DNA of 8,663 nucleotides. It comes from Clostridia bacterium. Its GTDB lineage: Bacteria; Bacillota; Peptococcia; Peptococcales; SKKY01. The notes under the pieces are model-generated. The model was not told the DNA's origin, did no database searches, and saw only the letters and a program-made list of their open reading frames with translations. Made by a program: the position numbers and the translations under genes. The stretch covers positions 1 to 8,663 of the forward strand of contig SKKY01000118.1 in assembly GCA_007123515.1 (NCBI GenBank), in the 5' to 3' direction. Of this stretch, positions 1-6,593 are shown piece after piece. Every line of letters starts with the position of its first letter. Within the stretch, counting starts at the first letter, position 1.

Positions 1-117
1 AAACAAACTGAAAAAATGATCAGCCAGGGACTGGTGGTCATCGAAGAAAAGCGCGTCTTTCTTACAAGTAAAGGACGTTTGCTTGGAAACCTGGTATTTG
101 AAGAATTTATCGTCTAA
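1..117 (+). CDS. hemW: HemW (radical SAM coproporphyrinogen III oxidase-like heme chaperone), C-terminal end
   Basis: Only the last 38 codons are present, in frame from base 1 to TAA at 115-117. The visible tail includes VIEEKRVFLTSKGRLLGN followed by LVFEEFIV. This resembles the C-terminal winged-helix end of HemW/HemN-like proteins, where a short 'glv....rv.LT.kGr.l.N.v...f' pattern closes the protein. HemW proteins are SAM-dependent heme-binding proteins, often misannotated as coproporphyrinogen III dehydrogenase; the catalytic domain lies outside the window. The identification also rests on synteny, since hemW commonly sits directly upstream of hrcA in Firmicutes. Its stop lies only four bases before the hrcA promoter, and no terminator is visible between them, so read-through into hrcA is possible. 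The call is an inference from a short tail plus context. Confidence 0.8.
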   Translation, partial: KQTEKMISQGLVVIEEKRVFLTSKGRLLGNLVFEEFIV

Positions 118-120
118 AGG

Positions 121-149
121 TTGACAAAAAAACTAAAATATATTATTTT
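121..149 (+). promoter_or_regulatory. Sigma-A-type promoter of the hrcA-grpE-dnaK unit
   Basis: There is a perfect -35 hexamer TTGACA at 121-126. With a 17-nt spacer the -10 is TATTTT (144-149); a better-looking TATTAT (141-146) has only a 14-nt spacer. The predicted transcription start is near 156-157, a few bases before the CIRCE operator, the classical arrangement for HrcA-repressed promoters. The exact -10 is uncertain because the region is a run of A/T. Confidence 0.75.
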
Positions 150-160
150 TTTAATAGGCA

Positions 161-187
161 TTAGCACTCATTGCTAAAGAGTGCTAA
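161..187 (+). promoter_or_regulatory. CIRCE operator (HrcA binding site)
   Basis: This is a perfect match to the CIRCE consensus: TTAGCACTC (161-169), a 9-nt spacer (170-178), then GAGTGCTAA (179-187), an exact 9-bp inverted repeat. HrcA dimers bind this element and repress transcription. GroE is known to keep HrcA active, so repression lifts when misfolded protein titrates the chaperonin. The element lies in the predicted 5' leader of hrcA, so hrcA is autoregulated together with grpE and dnaK. Confidence 0.97.
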
Positions 188-192
188 CAAAA

Positions 193-200
193 AAGGTGAT
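193..200 (+). promoter_or_regulatory. Ribosome binding site that sets the hrcA start at 205
   Basis: AAGGTGAT lies four bases upstream of ATG 205. An in-frame GTG at 181 would give a longer ORF but falls inside the right arm of CIRCE and has no Shine-Dalgarno sequence. The in-frame GTG 196 and ATG 199 lie within the ribosome binding site itself. The site therefore selects ATG 205. Confidence 0.8.
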
Positions 201-204
201 GCGA

Positions 205-1218
205 ATGGATGAAAGAAAAAGAAAAATCCTTGAAGCAATTATTCTTGACTACATTTCAACAGCAGAACCTGTAGGTTCAAGGACCATTTCAAAAAAATAT
301 GATCTTAATATCAGTCCGGCAACCATCAGAAACGAAATGTCAGACTTAGAAGAGATGGGCTACATTGAGCAACCCTATACTTCAGCGGGCAGAATGCCGT
401 CTGATTCCGGGTATCGTTACTATGTAGACTACATCATGAAAAAAAACAAACTTGATGATGCCGTTGAAAGGCTGGTGGTATCTTCTTTCAGGGGTAAGAT
501 CAATAAATTTGATGATGCGATTGCGGTATCTATGGAGCTGATTGCAAGGATTACAAGGTATCCTTCACTGGTCTTAGCGCCCGGCGCAGAAAAATTGTCT
601 TTGTCAATGATACGTATGCTCAAAGTAGAAGACACCAAGGCGCTTTTAATTTTAATTACAGAAAACCGTCAGGTTGAGAATGTATTTATTGATATTCCGT
701 CCGGTTTTTTAGAAAGCGATCTGGAATTGATTACTAATGTGATTAACAGTAAGCTTTCAGGTAAGAAGATTTCTGATTGGAATAAGACACTGATTGCGGA
801 AGTATATCATGAGTTGTTAAAGCAAAAAGAGATACTGACCGCCGTTCTTGAAGCCATTGAAGACAGGATGCATAAGAACAAAGAACACAGGATTCATCTT
901 ACAGGACTTATACAGATGCTTAATGAACCTGAATTCCATGATGTCAAAAAGGTAAGAAGCATTCTTGCTTTTTTTGATGATAAAAAAATACTGGAAAACA
1001 TTCTGGTAAAGAGCCTTCAGGATGATGACTATGAAGTCTACATCGGAAAAGAAAATGAGCAGGATGAAATTAAAGACTGCAGCATTATTAAAAGAAAGTA
1101 TAATTTCCGCGGCGATCTTGAAGGTATTTTGGGCATTATTGGCCCAAAACGAATGGATTATTCCGGTACGATCTCGCTGTTGGATTTAATTTCAGACATG
1201 CTGGAGCAAAAAAAATAA
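205..1218 (+). CDS. hrcA: Heat-inducible transcription repressor HrcA
   Basis: HrcA is the cytoplasmic repressor that binds CIRCE operators and controls class I heat-shock genes (dnaK and groE operons). From ATG 205 the protein is 337 aa, normal for the family. The N-terminal winged helix-turn-helix (about residues 1-75) shows the family signatures PVGSRT, ISPATIRNEMSDLEEMGYI and TSAGRMPSDSGYRYYVD. The rest is the GAF-like and dimerisation region, ending with GDLEGILGIIGPKRMDY and a short helix (SLLDLISDML), typical of HrcA C-termini. The signature His in 'QPHTSAGR' is Tyr here (QPYTSAGR), a small variation. The start at 205 is preferred over GTG 181, which would overlap CIRCE. It is the first gene of a unit with grpE (13-nt gap) and dnaK, behind its own operator, implying negative autoregulation. 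Confidence 0.97.
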   Translation: MDERKRKILEAIILDYISTAEPVGSRTISKKYDLNISPATIRNEMSDLEEMGYIEQPYTSAGRMPSDSGYRYYVDYIMKKNKLDDAVERLVVSSFRGKINKFDDAIAVSMELIARITRYPSLVLAPGAEKLSLSMIRMLKVEDTKALLILITENRQVENVFIDIPSGFLESDLELITNVINSKLSGKKISDWNKTLIAEVYHELLKQKEILTAVLEAIEDRMHKNKEHRIHLTGLIQMLNEPEFHDVKKVRSILAFFDDKKILENILVKSLQDDDYEVYIGKENEQDEIKDCSIIKRKYNFRGDLEGILGIIGPKRMDYSGTISLLDLISDMLEQKK

Positions 1219-1231
1219 TGGTGGTGAAGAA

Positions 1232-1771
1232 ATGTCAGATGAAAACATAAAGGATACAACAGATCAGCAAAATCAGGAAAATGGTCCAATGCCAAATGAT
1301 GATCAGCCATCCGCTGAAACCCTCTCGCCTGAGGAGCAGACAGAACAGAAGTGTAAGGAGCTAGAAAGAGAGAACATGCGACTTAGAGCGGATATGGAAA
1401 ATCTAAGGAAAAGAGCGCATAAGGATAAAATGGATTTTGCCAAGTATGCCAATGAAAATTTGTTATGTGAGATCATCCCTGTTTTTGATAATTTTGAAAG
1501 AGCCACAAAGGTTACCACAGAGGATGCAGAGCTTCAAAAGTTTCTAAAAGGCTTTACGATGATTCAGGATCAGCTGGAGTATACGCTTAAAAATGCAGGT
1601 CTTGAAAAAATAGAGGCGGTTAATCAGACGTTTGACCCAAACTTTCATGAAGCCGTAGAAATCGTTGAAACAAACGAAACTGAGTCCGATATGGTTGTAG
1701 AGGTTATGAGAACCGGCTACATCTTTAATGATAAAGTCATCAGACCGGCACTTGTAAAAGTGTCAAAGTAG
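1232..1771 (+). CDS. grpE: GrpE, nucleotide exchange factor for DnaK
   Basis: GrpE is the cytoplasmic co-chaperone that speeds ADP release from DnaK, and its long helix is thought to act as a thermosensor. The 179-aa product has the family layout. There is an acidic, polar, probably disordered N-terminus (about 1-38). A long heptad-type helical region follows (about 38-85, with ELERENMRLRADMENLRKRAHKDK). The C-terminal beta domain carries the signature FDPNFHEAV, then VVEVMRTGYIFNDKVIRPALVKV. A GGTGGTGA ribosome binding site (1220-1227) sits just upstream of ATG 1232, in the 13-nt gap after hrcA, suggesting cotranscription and possible translational coupling. It is followed by a 59-nt gap before dnaK. 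Confidence 0.97.
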   Translation: MSDENIKDTTDQQNQENGPMPNDDQPSAETLSPEEQTEQKCKELERENMRLRADMENLRKRAHKDKMDFAKYANENLLCEIIPVFDNFERATKVTTEDAELQKFLKGFTMIQDQLEYTLKNAGLEKIEAVNQTFDPNFHEAVEIVETNETESDMVVEVMRTGYIFNDKVIRPALVKVSK

Positions 1772-1780
1772 TAATTTTTT

Positions 1781-1809
1781 TTGAGAAAAAGAAATAAAAA
1801 ATATATAAA
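1781..1809 (+). promoter_or_regulatory. Possible internal promoter upstream of dnaK
   Basis: TTGAGA (1781-1786, 5/6 match to the -35 consensus), a 17-nt spacer and TATAAA (1804-1809, 5/6 match to the -10) form a plausible sigma-A promoter in the grpE-dnaK gap. The predicted start would fall near 1816, inside the dnaK Shine-Dalgarno sequence, leaving a leader of only about 15 nt. The region is very A/T-rich, so a chance match is quite possible. No CIRCE accompanies it. Confidence 0.3.
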
Positions 1810-1815
1810 AAAATC

Positions 1816-1821
1816 AGGAGG
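1816..1821 (+). promoter_or_regulatory. Strong ribosome binding site of dnaK
   Basis: A consensus AGGAGG lies nine bases upstream of ATG 1831, the strongest Shine-Dalgarno sequence in the hrcA-grpE-dnaK unit. This fits the high synthesis expected of DnaK relative to GrpE and HrcA. Confidence 0.85.
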
Positions 1822-1830
1822 CATGTCTAT

Positions 1831-3672
1831 ATGAGTAAAGTAATAGGTATTGACTTAGGTACAACAAATTCGTGCGTGGCATTTTTAGAAGGCGGAAAGC
1901 CAGTTGTTATTGCCAACGCAGAGGGAAACAGAACCACTCCATCGGTGGTCGCGTTTACAAAAGATGGTAAACTTGTTGGTCAGGTAGCAAAACGTCAGGC
2001 AGTTACAAATCCGGATAAAACTATCAGCTCCATTAAAAGACAAATGGGTACAGATTATAAGGTGAAGGTTGATGATAAAGAGTACTCTCCAGAGGAAATT
2101 TCAGCGATGGTTCTTGGCAAGATAAAGGCCGATGCCGAAAGTTACCTTGGCGAGACCGTAAGCCAGGCAGTTATTACAGTTCCTGCATATTTTTCTGATA
2201 GTCAAAGACAGGCGACTAGAGATGCCGGTAAAATTGCCGGTCTTGAAGTTCTTCGTATTATCAACGAGCCGACAGCAGCAGCGTTAGCCTACGGTATTGA
2301 TAAGGAAGGCGACAAAACCGTACTGGTTTATGACCTTGGTGGTGGTACTTTTGACGTATCGATCCTTGAACTTGGTGACGGGGTCTTTGAAGTAAAAGCG
2401 ACAAGCGGAAACAATCGTCTTGGTGGTGATGACTTTGATGATAAGATCATCGAGTGGATGACAGCCGAGTTTAAAAAGCAGACAGGCGTTGATTTATCAA
2501 AAGATAAAATGGCACTGCAAAGATTAAAAGAAGCTGCAGAAAAAGCAAAAATGGAACTTTCATCAGTCATGACCACAAACATTAATCTTCCGTTTATTAC
2601 CGCTACGGCAGAGGGTCCTCAGCATTTAGACTTGACATTAAGCCGTGCAAAATTTGAAGAATTATGTGAAGACTTATTTGAAAAAACAAAAGGGCCGACA
2701 AAACAGGCATTGAAAGATTCCGGTATCTCTCCAAGTGATATCGACAAAGTTCTTTTAGTCGGTGGATCAACCAGAATACCAAAAATTCAGGATATCATTA
2801 AAGACATTGTGGGTAAAGAAGCCAGCAAAGACATTAACCCGGATGAGTGTGTGGCCTTAGGTGCTGCCATTCAGGCAGGTGTGTTAGCCGGAGATGTCAA
2901 AGACGTTCTTCTACTTGATGTCACGCCGTTATCCTTAGGTATTGAGACATTAGGTGGCGTAACAACAAAGCTAATAGAAAGAAATACAACGATTCCGACG
3001 TCTAAGAGTCAGGTGTTCTCCACGGCTGCAGACAGTCAGACTTCTGTTGAAATTCATGTTCTTCAGGGTGAAAGAGAATTTGCCAAAGATAATAAGACAT
3101 TAGGACGCTTTAACCTGACTGATATTCCGCCGGCACCAAGAGGTCTTCCTCAGATCGAAGTAACCTTTGATATTGATGCCAACGGTATTGTTAATGTTAA
3201 GGCCGTTGATAAAGGAACCAATAAAGAGCAGAGCATTACGATCACGTCAAGCAGTGGGTTATCAGAGGACGAAATCGATCAGATGGTTAAAGATGCTGAA
3301 GCTAATGCCGAAGAAGATCGTAAGAAAAAAGAAGAAATTGAAACCATTAACCAGGCAGATTCACTGGTTTATCAGACAGAAAAAACCATGAAAGAACATG
3401 GTGACAAGCTTGAAGAGGCTGAAAAGCAGGAAATAGAAGAAATAACAGAAGTCTTAAAGAAAGCTATCGAAGAGAAAAATATTGATGAAATCAAAGAAAA
3501 GACAGAAAAGCTTTCAGAACTTGTCTTTAAAGTCTCCGAGAAGATCTATCAGGATCCAAACGCTCCTGAAGGTCAGCAACAAGCCGGTGAAGAAGGCTCG
3601 GAACAGGAAGCCCCTGCCGATGATGATGTGGTCGATGCAGAATTTACAGAGGTCGATGAAGATAATAAATAA
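1831..3672 (+). CDS. dnaK: Chaperone protein DnaK (Hsp70)
   Basis: This is the cytoplasmic ATP-dependent Hsp70 chaperone that works with DnaJ and GrpE in folding and disaggregation. At 613 aa it has the size of Firmicutes DnaK. The nucleotide-binding domain shows the phosphate-1 motif IGIDLGTTNSCVA (residues 5-17) and the phosphate-2 motif DLGGGTFDVS from D168, with the conserved catalytic/autophosphorylation Thr at 173. It also has the adenosine motif VLLVGGSTRIPKIQ. The hydrophobic interdomain linker VLLLDVTP is at about 359-366, followed by the substrate-binding domain (PLSLGIETLGG onward) and the helical lid. The disordered acidic tail ends DDDVVDAEFTEVDEDNK, like the conserved C-terminus of bacterial DnaK. 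The gene follows grpE and is closed by a strong terminator. Expression should be heat-inducible through CIRCE. Confidence 0.99.
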   Translation: MSKVIGIDLGTTNSCVAFLEGGKPVVIANAEGNRTTPSVVAFTKDGKLVGQVAKRQAVTNPDKTISSIKRQMGTDYKVKVDDKEYSPEEISAMVLGKIKADAESYLGETVSQAVITVPAYFSDSQRQATRDAGKIAGLEVLRIINEPTAAALAYGIDKEGDKTVLVYDLGGGTFDVSILELGDGVFEVKATSGNNRLGGDDFDDKIIEWMTAEFKKQTGVDLSKDKMALQRLKEAAEKAKMELSSVMTTNINLPFITATAEGPQHLDLTLSRAKFEELCEDLFEKTKGPTKQALKDSGISPSDIDKVLLVGGSTRIPKIQDIIKDIVGKEASKDINPDECVALGAAIQAGVLAGDVKDVLLLDVTPLSLGIETLGGVTTKLIERNTTIPTSKSQVFSTAADSQTSVEIHVLQGEREFAKDNKTLGRFNLTDIPPAPRGLPQIEVTFDIDANGIVNVKAVDKGTNKEQSITITSSSGLSEDEIDQMVKDAEANAEEDRKKKEEIETINQADSLVYQTEKTMKEHGDKLEEAEKQEIEEITEVLKKAIEEKNIDEIKEKTEKLSELVFKVSEKIYQDPNAPEGQQQAGEEGSEQEAPADDDVVDAEFTEVDEDNK

Positions 3673-3684
3673 AGGGCACAGATA

Positions 3685-3715
3685 AAATAAGCAGGAGCGA
3701 TGCTCCTGTTTATTT
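3685..3715 (+). terminator. Intrinsic terminator between dnaK and dnaJ
   Basis: A perfect inverted repeat CAGGAGC (3692-3698), GAT loop, GCTCCTG (3702-3708) is extended by A/T pairs (AAATAAG against TTTATTT, with one G-U) to a stem of about 14 bp. The T-rich 3' side (TTTATTTAT, 3709-3717) is interrupted by A, so termination may be efficient but incomplete. It lies 12 nt after the dnaK stop and separates the CIRCE-controlled unit from dnaJ. Confidence 0.85.
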
Positions 3716-3728
3716 ATGTATCATCATC

Positions 3729-3757
3729 TTTTCATATGCGCAGAAAAAAGATATAAT
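3729..3757 (+). promoter_or_regulatory. Promoter of the dnaJ-prmA-rsmE-mtaB cluster
   Basis: A perfect TATAAT (3752-3757) lies 17 nt after a weak -35, TTTTCA (3729-3734, 4/6 match). It sits directly after the dnaK terminator. The predicted start is near 3764, giving a leader of about 25 nt before dnaJ. No CIRCE lies in this interval, which suggests housekeeping rather than HrcA-controlled expression from this promoter. Confidence 0.7.
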
Positions 3758-3776
3758 GTAATGATGAATTTTAGTG

Positions 3777-3782
3777 AGGAGG
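3777..3782 (+). promoter_or_regulatory. Ribosome binding site that sets the dnaJ GTG start
   Basis: AGGAGG lies six bases before GTG 3789. A longer in-frame reading from GTG 3774 would start upstream of this site and add five residues (MRRIF) before the conserved start of the J domain, so GTG 3789 is preferred. Confidence 0.8.
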
Positions 3783-3788
3783 ATCTTT

Positions 3789-4910
3789 GTGGCTAAGCGG
3801 GACTATTACGAAATATTAAATGTTGGAAAAAGTGCGACCGATGCAGAATTAAAAAAAGCATATCGTACTCTTGCCAGAAAATATCATCCGGATGTAAATC
3901 CTGATGATGCAGAAGCAGAAAAGAAGTTTAAAGAAGTCAACGAGGCTTATGAGGTGTTATCGGATAATCAAAAAAGACAAACCTATGATGCTTACGGGCA
4001 TGATGGTCTTGATCCTAATGGTTTTGCCAGCCACAGTGCAGGTTTTGGTGGTTTTGAAGATATTTTTGATATGTTTTTCGGAGGCTTTTCGCAAGGGAGA
4101 AGCTCCGGACCAAGAAGGGGTTCCGATCTTCGTTATGACCTGGAAATTGATTTTAACGAAGCGGCATTTGGTGTAACAAAAACCATCGAAATTCCATACT
4201 GGGAAGATTGTCTTGAGTGTAAGGGGTCAGGTGCTAAAAAGGGCACAAGCCCGGAAACTTGCAGCAGCTGCCAGGGAACCGGTCAGGTCACCATGGCTCA
4301 GCGTACGGCATTCGGTCATTTTCAGACTGTCAGACCATGCCCGACCTGTGCCGGACAGGGTAAGATCATAAAAGAAAGCTGCCCGGCCTGTGAAGGTGAG
4401 GGTAAAACACGTGAAATTAAAAAGAAAGACATCGAAATTCCGGCAGGCGTTGATACCGGAACAAGAATCCGGATTAGCGGAGATGGTGAACCGGGAGAAC
4501 GCGGTGGCCCTCCCGGAGACTTATATATCTTTATCAGTGTGCGCCCGCATGAGTATTTCAAACGTAATGATAATGACATCTATTTAGAAAAAGACATAAA
4601 CATTGTTCAGGCGGCCTTAGGCGCTGAAATCGAAGTGCCGACTCTTCATGGTAAGGTGCAGCTGACAATTCCGGAAGGAACACAGACAGGAGCCACATTC
4701 AGGCTTCGCGGAAAAGGAATAAAAAATCCAAGATCATTTGCTAATGGTGATCAGTTTGTTCAGGTTAATGTGGTGACACCAAGAAACCTGTCGTCTCATC
4801 AAAAAGGATTACTGTCCGAGTTCGGTAAAACATGCAGCGAAGAACAAAATACGATTCCTACATCAGAAAAGAAATCTTTTTTTGATAAGGTCAGGGATAT
4901 TTTTGGCTAA
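3789..4910 (+). CDS. dnaJ: Chaperone protein DnaJ (Hsp40)
   Basis: DnaJ is the J-domain co-chaperone that delivers substrates to DnaK and stimulates its ATPase. From GTG 3789 the protein is 373 aa and begins MAKRDYYEIL, the usual DnaJ start. The J domain has the essential HPD motif at residues 33-35. A Gly/Phe-rich segment follows (about 70-115, with FGGFEDIFDMFFGGF). The zinc-binding region contains all four CxxCxGxG motifs between about C141 and residue 205: CLECKGSG, CSSCQGTG, CPTCAGQG and CPACEGEG. It is therefore a complete type I DnaJ. The C-terminal substrate-binding domains include GDGEPGERGGPPGDLYIF and LRGKGIKN. It has its own promoter after the dnaK terminator. Its TAA stop lies within the prmA ribosome binding site, indicating cotranscription with prmA. 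Confidence 0.98.
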   Translation: MAKRDYYEILNVGKSATDAELKKAYRTLARKYHPDVNPDDAEAEKKFKEVNEAYEVLSDNQKRQTYDAYGHDGLDPNGFASHSAGFGGFEDIFDMFFGGFSQGRSSGPRRGSDLRYDLEIDFNEAAFGVTKTIEIPYWEDCLECKGSGAKKGTSPETCSSCQGTGQVTMAQRTAFGHFQTVRPCPTCAGQGKIIKESCPACEGEGKTREIKKKDIEIPAGVDTGTRIRISGDGEPGERGGPPGDLYIFISVRPHEYFKRNDNDIYLEKDINIVQAALGAEIEVPTLHGKVQLTIPEGTQTGATFRLRGKGIKNPRSFANGDQFVQVNVVTPRNLSSHQKGLLSEFGKTCSEEQNTIPTSEKKSFFDKVRDIFG

Positions 4911-4922
4911 GGAGACGGTTTC

Positions 4923-5858
4923 ATGAAATGGCTACAGGTAACCATTAATGTTAAAAAAGAATATCTAGAAGAAGTGGCGGCTATTTTTTCTGAATTAGGC
5001 AGTGGGGGTTCTGTGATTGAGGACCCCGATCTTGTCGAAAACTATACCCTAAGCGGCCACTGGGATGCATGGGAGTTGATTCCCGATCAAAAGCCGGTTG
5101 ATTACAGTGTGACCGGTTATTTTCCTGTGACTAAAGAACTGGAAATGACCATGGATCTTCTTCGCGTCGAAATCCAAAAACTAGCTGATAAATTTTCAGA
5201 TTTTACCTGGTCGTTTAAAGAGACGCTTGTCGATGAGGAAGACTGGGCCAATGTCTGGAAGCAATATTTTAAGGTGGTAAAAGTGGGACAAAAAACTGTG
5301 GTTAAGCCGTCCTGGGAGCCATATCAAAAAACAGAAGAAGAGATCGTGATCGATATTGATCCGGGGATGGCTTTTGGAACCGGAAATCATGCGACAACGA
5401 CTTTGGCTATGACGTTGACTGAAAAGTATGTGCAAGAAGATACGACGGTCATTGATGTAGGAACCGGCAGCGGAATTATCGCTTTGCAGGCAGCATTGCT
5501 TGGTGCTAAAAAAGTGCTAGCCTGTGATTATGATCATCTTGCTGTTAAGGTGGCCTCTGAAAATATAGCGAATAACCAGCTCTCTGATGTGGTCATTACA
5601 AGGCAAGCTGATTTGCTCTCTGATATCACATTAAAAGCTGATGTTCTAATTGCCAACATTGTAGCTGATATTATTCTGCGCTTGCTGCCTCAGATTGATG
5701 AGAGACTCAATGAGCAGGGAACTGTGATTGTATCCGGAATCATTGAAAACCGATTAGATGAAGTAAAGACAGAAATAGAAAATCATGGATATCGCATTTT
5801 AGAAATACTTGACAGCGAGGGCTGGTATGCCCTGGCTTTACAAAGGCGTGCGTTATGA
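4923..5858 (+). CDS. prmA: Ribosomal protein L11 methyltransferase PrmA
   Basis: PrmA is a SAM-dependent cytoplasmic enzyme that methylates amino groups of ribosomal protein L11. The 311-aa product has the family layout. The N-terminal substrate-recognition domain begins MKWLQVTINV. The conserved block WANVWKQYFKVVKVG is followed by DPGMAFGTGNHATT from D146, and SAM motif I, DVGTGSGI, from D178. Further on are ACDYDHLAVKVASEN and the NIVAD motif, the family's 'NIlA' catalytic-region block. The usual GTGTHPTT is GTGNHATT here, a conservative family variation. The ribosome binding site AAGGAG (4909-4914) overlaps the dnaJ stop. The last four bases form an ATGA overlap with rsmE, a typical sign of translational coupling. 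The closest alternative would be another class I methyltransferase, but the DPGMAFGTG block argues for PrmA. Confidence 0.96.
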   Translation: MKWLQVTINVKKEYLEEVAAIFSELGSGGSVIEDPDLVENYTLSGHWDAWELIPDQKPVDYSVTGYFPVTKELEMTMDLLRVEIQKLADKFSDFTWSFKETLVDEEDWANVWKQYFKVVKVGQKTVVKPSWEPYQKTEEEIVIDIDPGMAFGTGNHATTTLAMTLTEKYVQEDTTVIDVGTGSGIIALQAALLGAKKVLACDYDHLAVKVASENIANNQLSDVVITRQADLLSDITLKADVLIANIVADIILRLLPQIDERLNEQGTVIVSGIIENRLDEVKTEIENHGYRILEILDSEGWYALALQRRAL

Positions 5859-6589
5859 AAAAAATATTTATAAACAAGCGAGCCGTGCAGGGTAAAACAA
5901 TACTTCTTGATGCACAGGAGTCAAATCATCTGATTAATGCCCTGCGATATCAGGCCGGAGATTCGGTCTTAGTCTCTGATCAACAACAGACAGAGTATGA
6001 GACTGTGATCGAAAAAGTAACTGACGGCAGAGCCCTCTTAAAAATTACATCGGCAAAACCGATTGAGAAAACAGGGTTAACCATCAGGCTGGTTCAGGGT
6101 CTTTGTAAAGGAGATAAAATGGACTGGGTGGTTCAAAAAGCCGCAGAGTTTGGGGTGTCTGAGATTGTACCGCTGGAGACGATGCGCACCATTGTACGGC
6201 TCGATGCAGATAAAGCCAAAAAGAAAGTGGACCGCTGGCAAAAAATTGCACTGGCTGCAGCAAAGCAATCCGGAGCACCGGCAGTGATGACGGTCTCTGG
6301 TGTAAAAAAAATCTCTGAAATGGCTGCAGAAGAAAACGGAAACGATCTAAGACTGTTATTCTGGGAAGAGGCGCTACCAGGTTCTTTAAAAGAAGTACTT
6401 AAAGAGCATCAGCCTGAGTCCATTACCATCTTTATCGGGCCAGAGGGCGGATTTGACAGCACGGAGGTCCGTTTACTAGAAGAGTCCGGAGTTAAGACCG
6501 TTTCTTTGGGGCAACAGATTTTACGCACTGAAACAGCGGCTGTGGCAGCCACCGTTTGTGTGATGTACCATTATGACAGACTGGGGTGA
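5855..6589 (+). CDS. rsmE: 16S rRNA (uracil-1498-N3)-methyltransferase RsmE
   Basis: RsmE is a SPOUT-class SAM-dependent enzyme that methylates N3 of U1498 of 16S rRNA in the assembled 30S subunit. The 244-aa length is typical. The N-terminal PUA-like RNA-binding part (about 1-70) is followed by GLCKGDKMDWVVQKAAEFGV and KIALAAAKQSGAP. The SAM-binding trefoil knot shows FIGPEGGF (GPEGGF at 195-200) and LGQQILRTETA (218-228), the strongest family signatures. The start ATG overlaps the prmA stop as ATGA, with AAAGG (5842-5846) as a modest ribosome binding site. Its own TGA stop lies within the mtaB ribosome binding site. The prmA-rsmE-mtaB order is the same as yqeT-yqeU-yqeV in Bacillus subtilis. 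Confidence 0.97.
   Translation: MKKIFINKRAVQGKTILLDAQESNHLINALRYQAGDSVLVSDQQQTEYETVIEKVTDGRALLKITSAKPIEKTGLTIRLVQGLCKGDKMDWVVQKAAEFGVSEIVPLETMRTIVRLDADKAKKKVDRWQKIALAAAKQSGAPAVMTVSGVKKISEMAAEENGNDLRLLFWEEALPGSLKEVLKEHQPESITIFIGPEGGFDSTEVRLLEESGVKTVSLGQQILRTETAAVAATVCVMYHYDRLG
6583..6589 (+). promoter_or_regulatory. Ribosome binding site of mtaB overlapping the rsmE stop
   Basis: GGGGTGA contains the rsmE TGA stop and ends four bases before ATG 6594. It decides the mtaB start against the upstream in-frame ATG 6573 and suggests that ribosomes ending on rsmE can restart on mtaB. Confidence 0.7.
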
Positions 6590-6593
6590 AACC

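Noticed and set aside
1823..1834. Three-codon mini-ORF (ATG TCT ATA TGA) ending in an ATGA overlap with the dnaK start
   Set aside because: It begins one base after AGGAGG, too close for initiation, while the spacing fits ATG 1831 well. It is probably chance.
3167..3685. Plus-strand Lys/Arg-rich ORFs inside the 3' part of dnaK (3167-3391 and 3482-3685)
   Set aside because: They are +1-frame readings of the Glu/Lys-rich lid region of dnaK; the composition is a frame artefact and no family is recognised.
5501..5525. GTGCTAA and GTGCTAG inside prmA, resembling CIRCE right arms
   Set aside because: They are direct rather than inverted, lack any TTAGCACTC partner, and are explained by the Gly-Ala-Lys-Lys-Val-Leu-Ala coding sequence.
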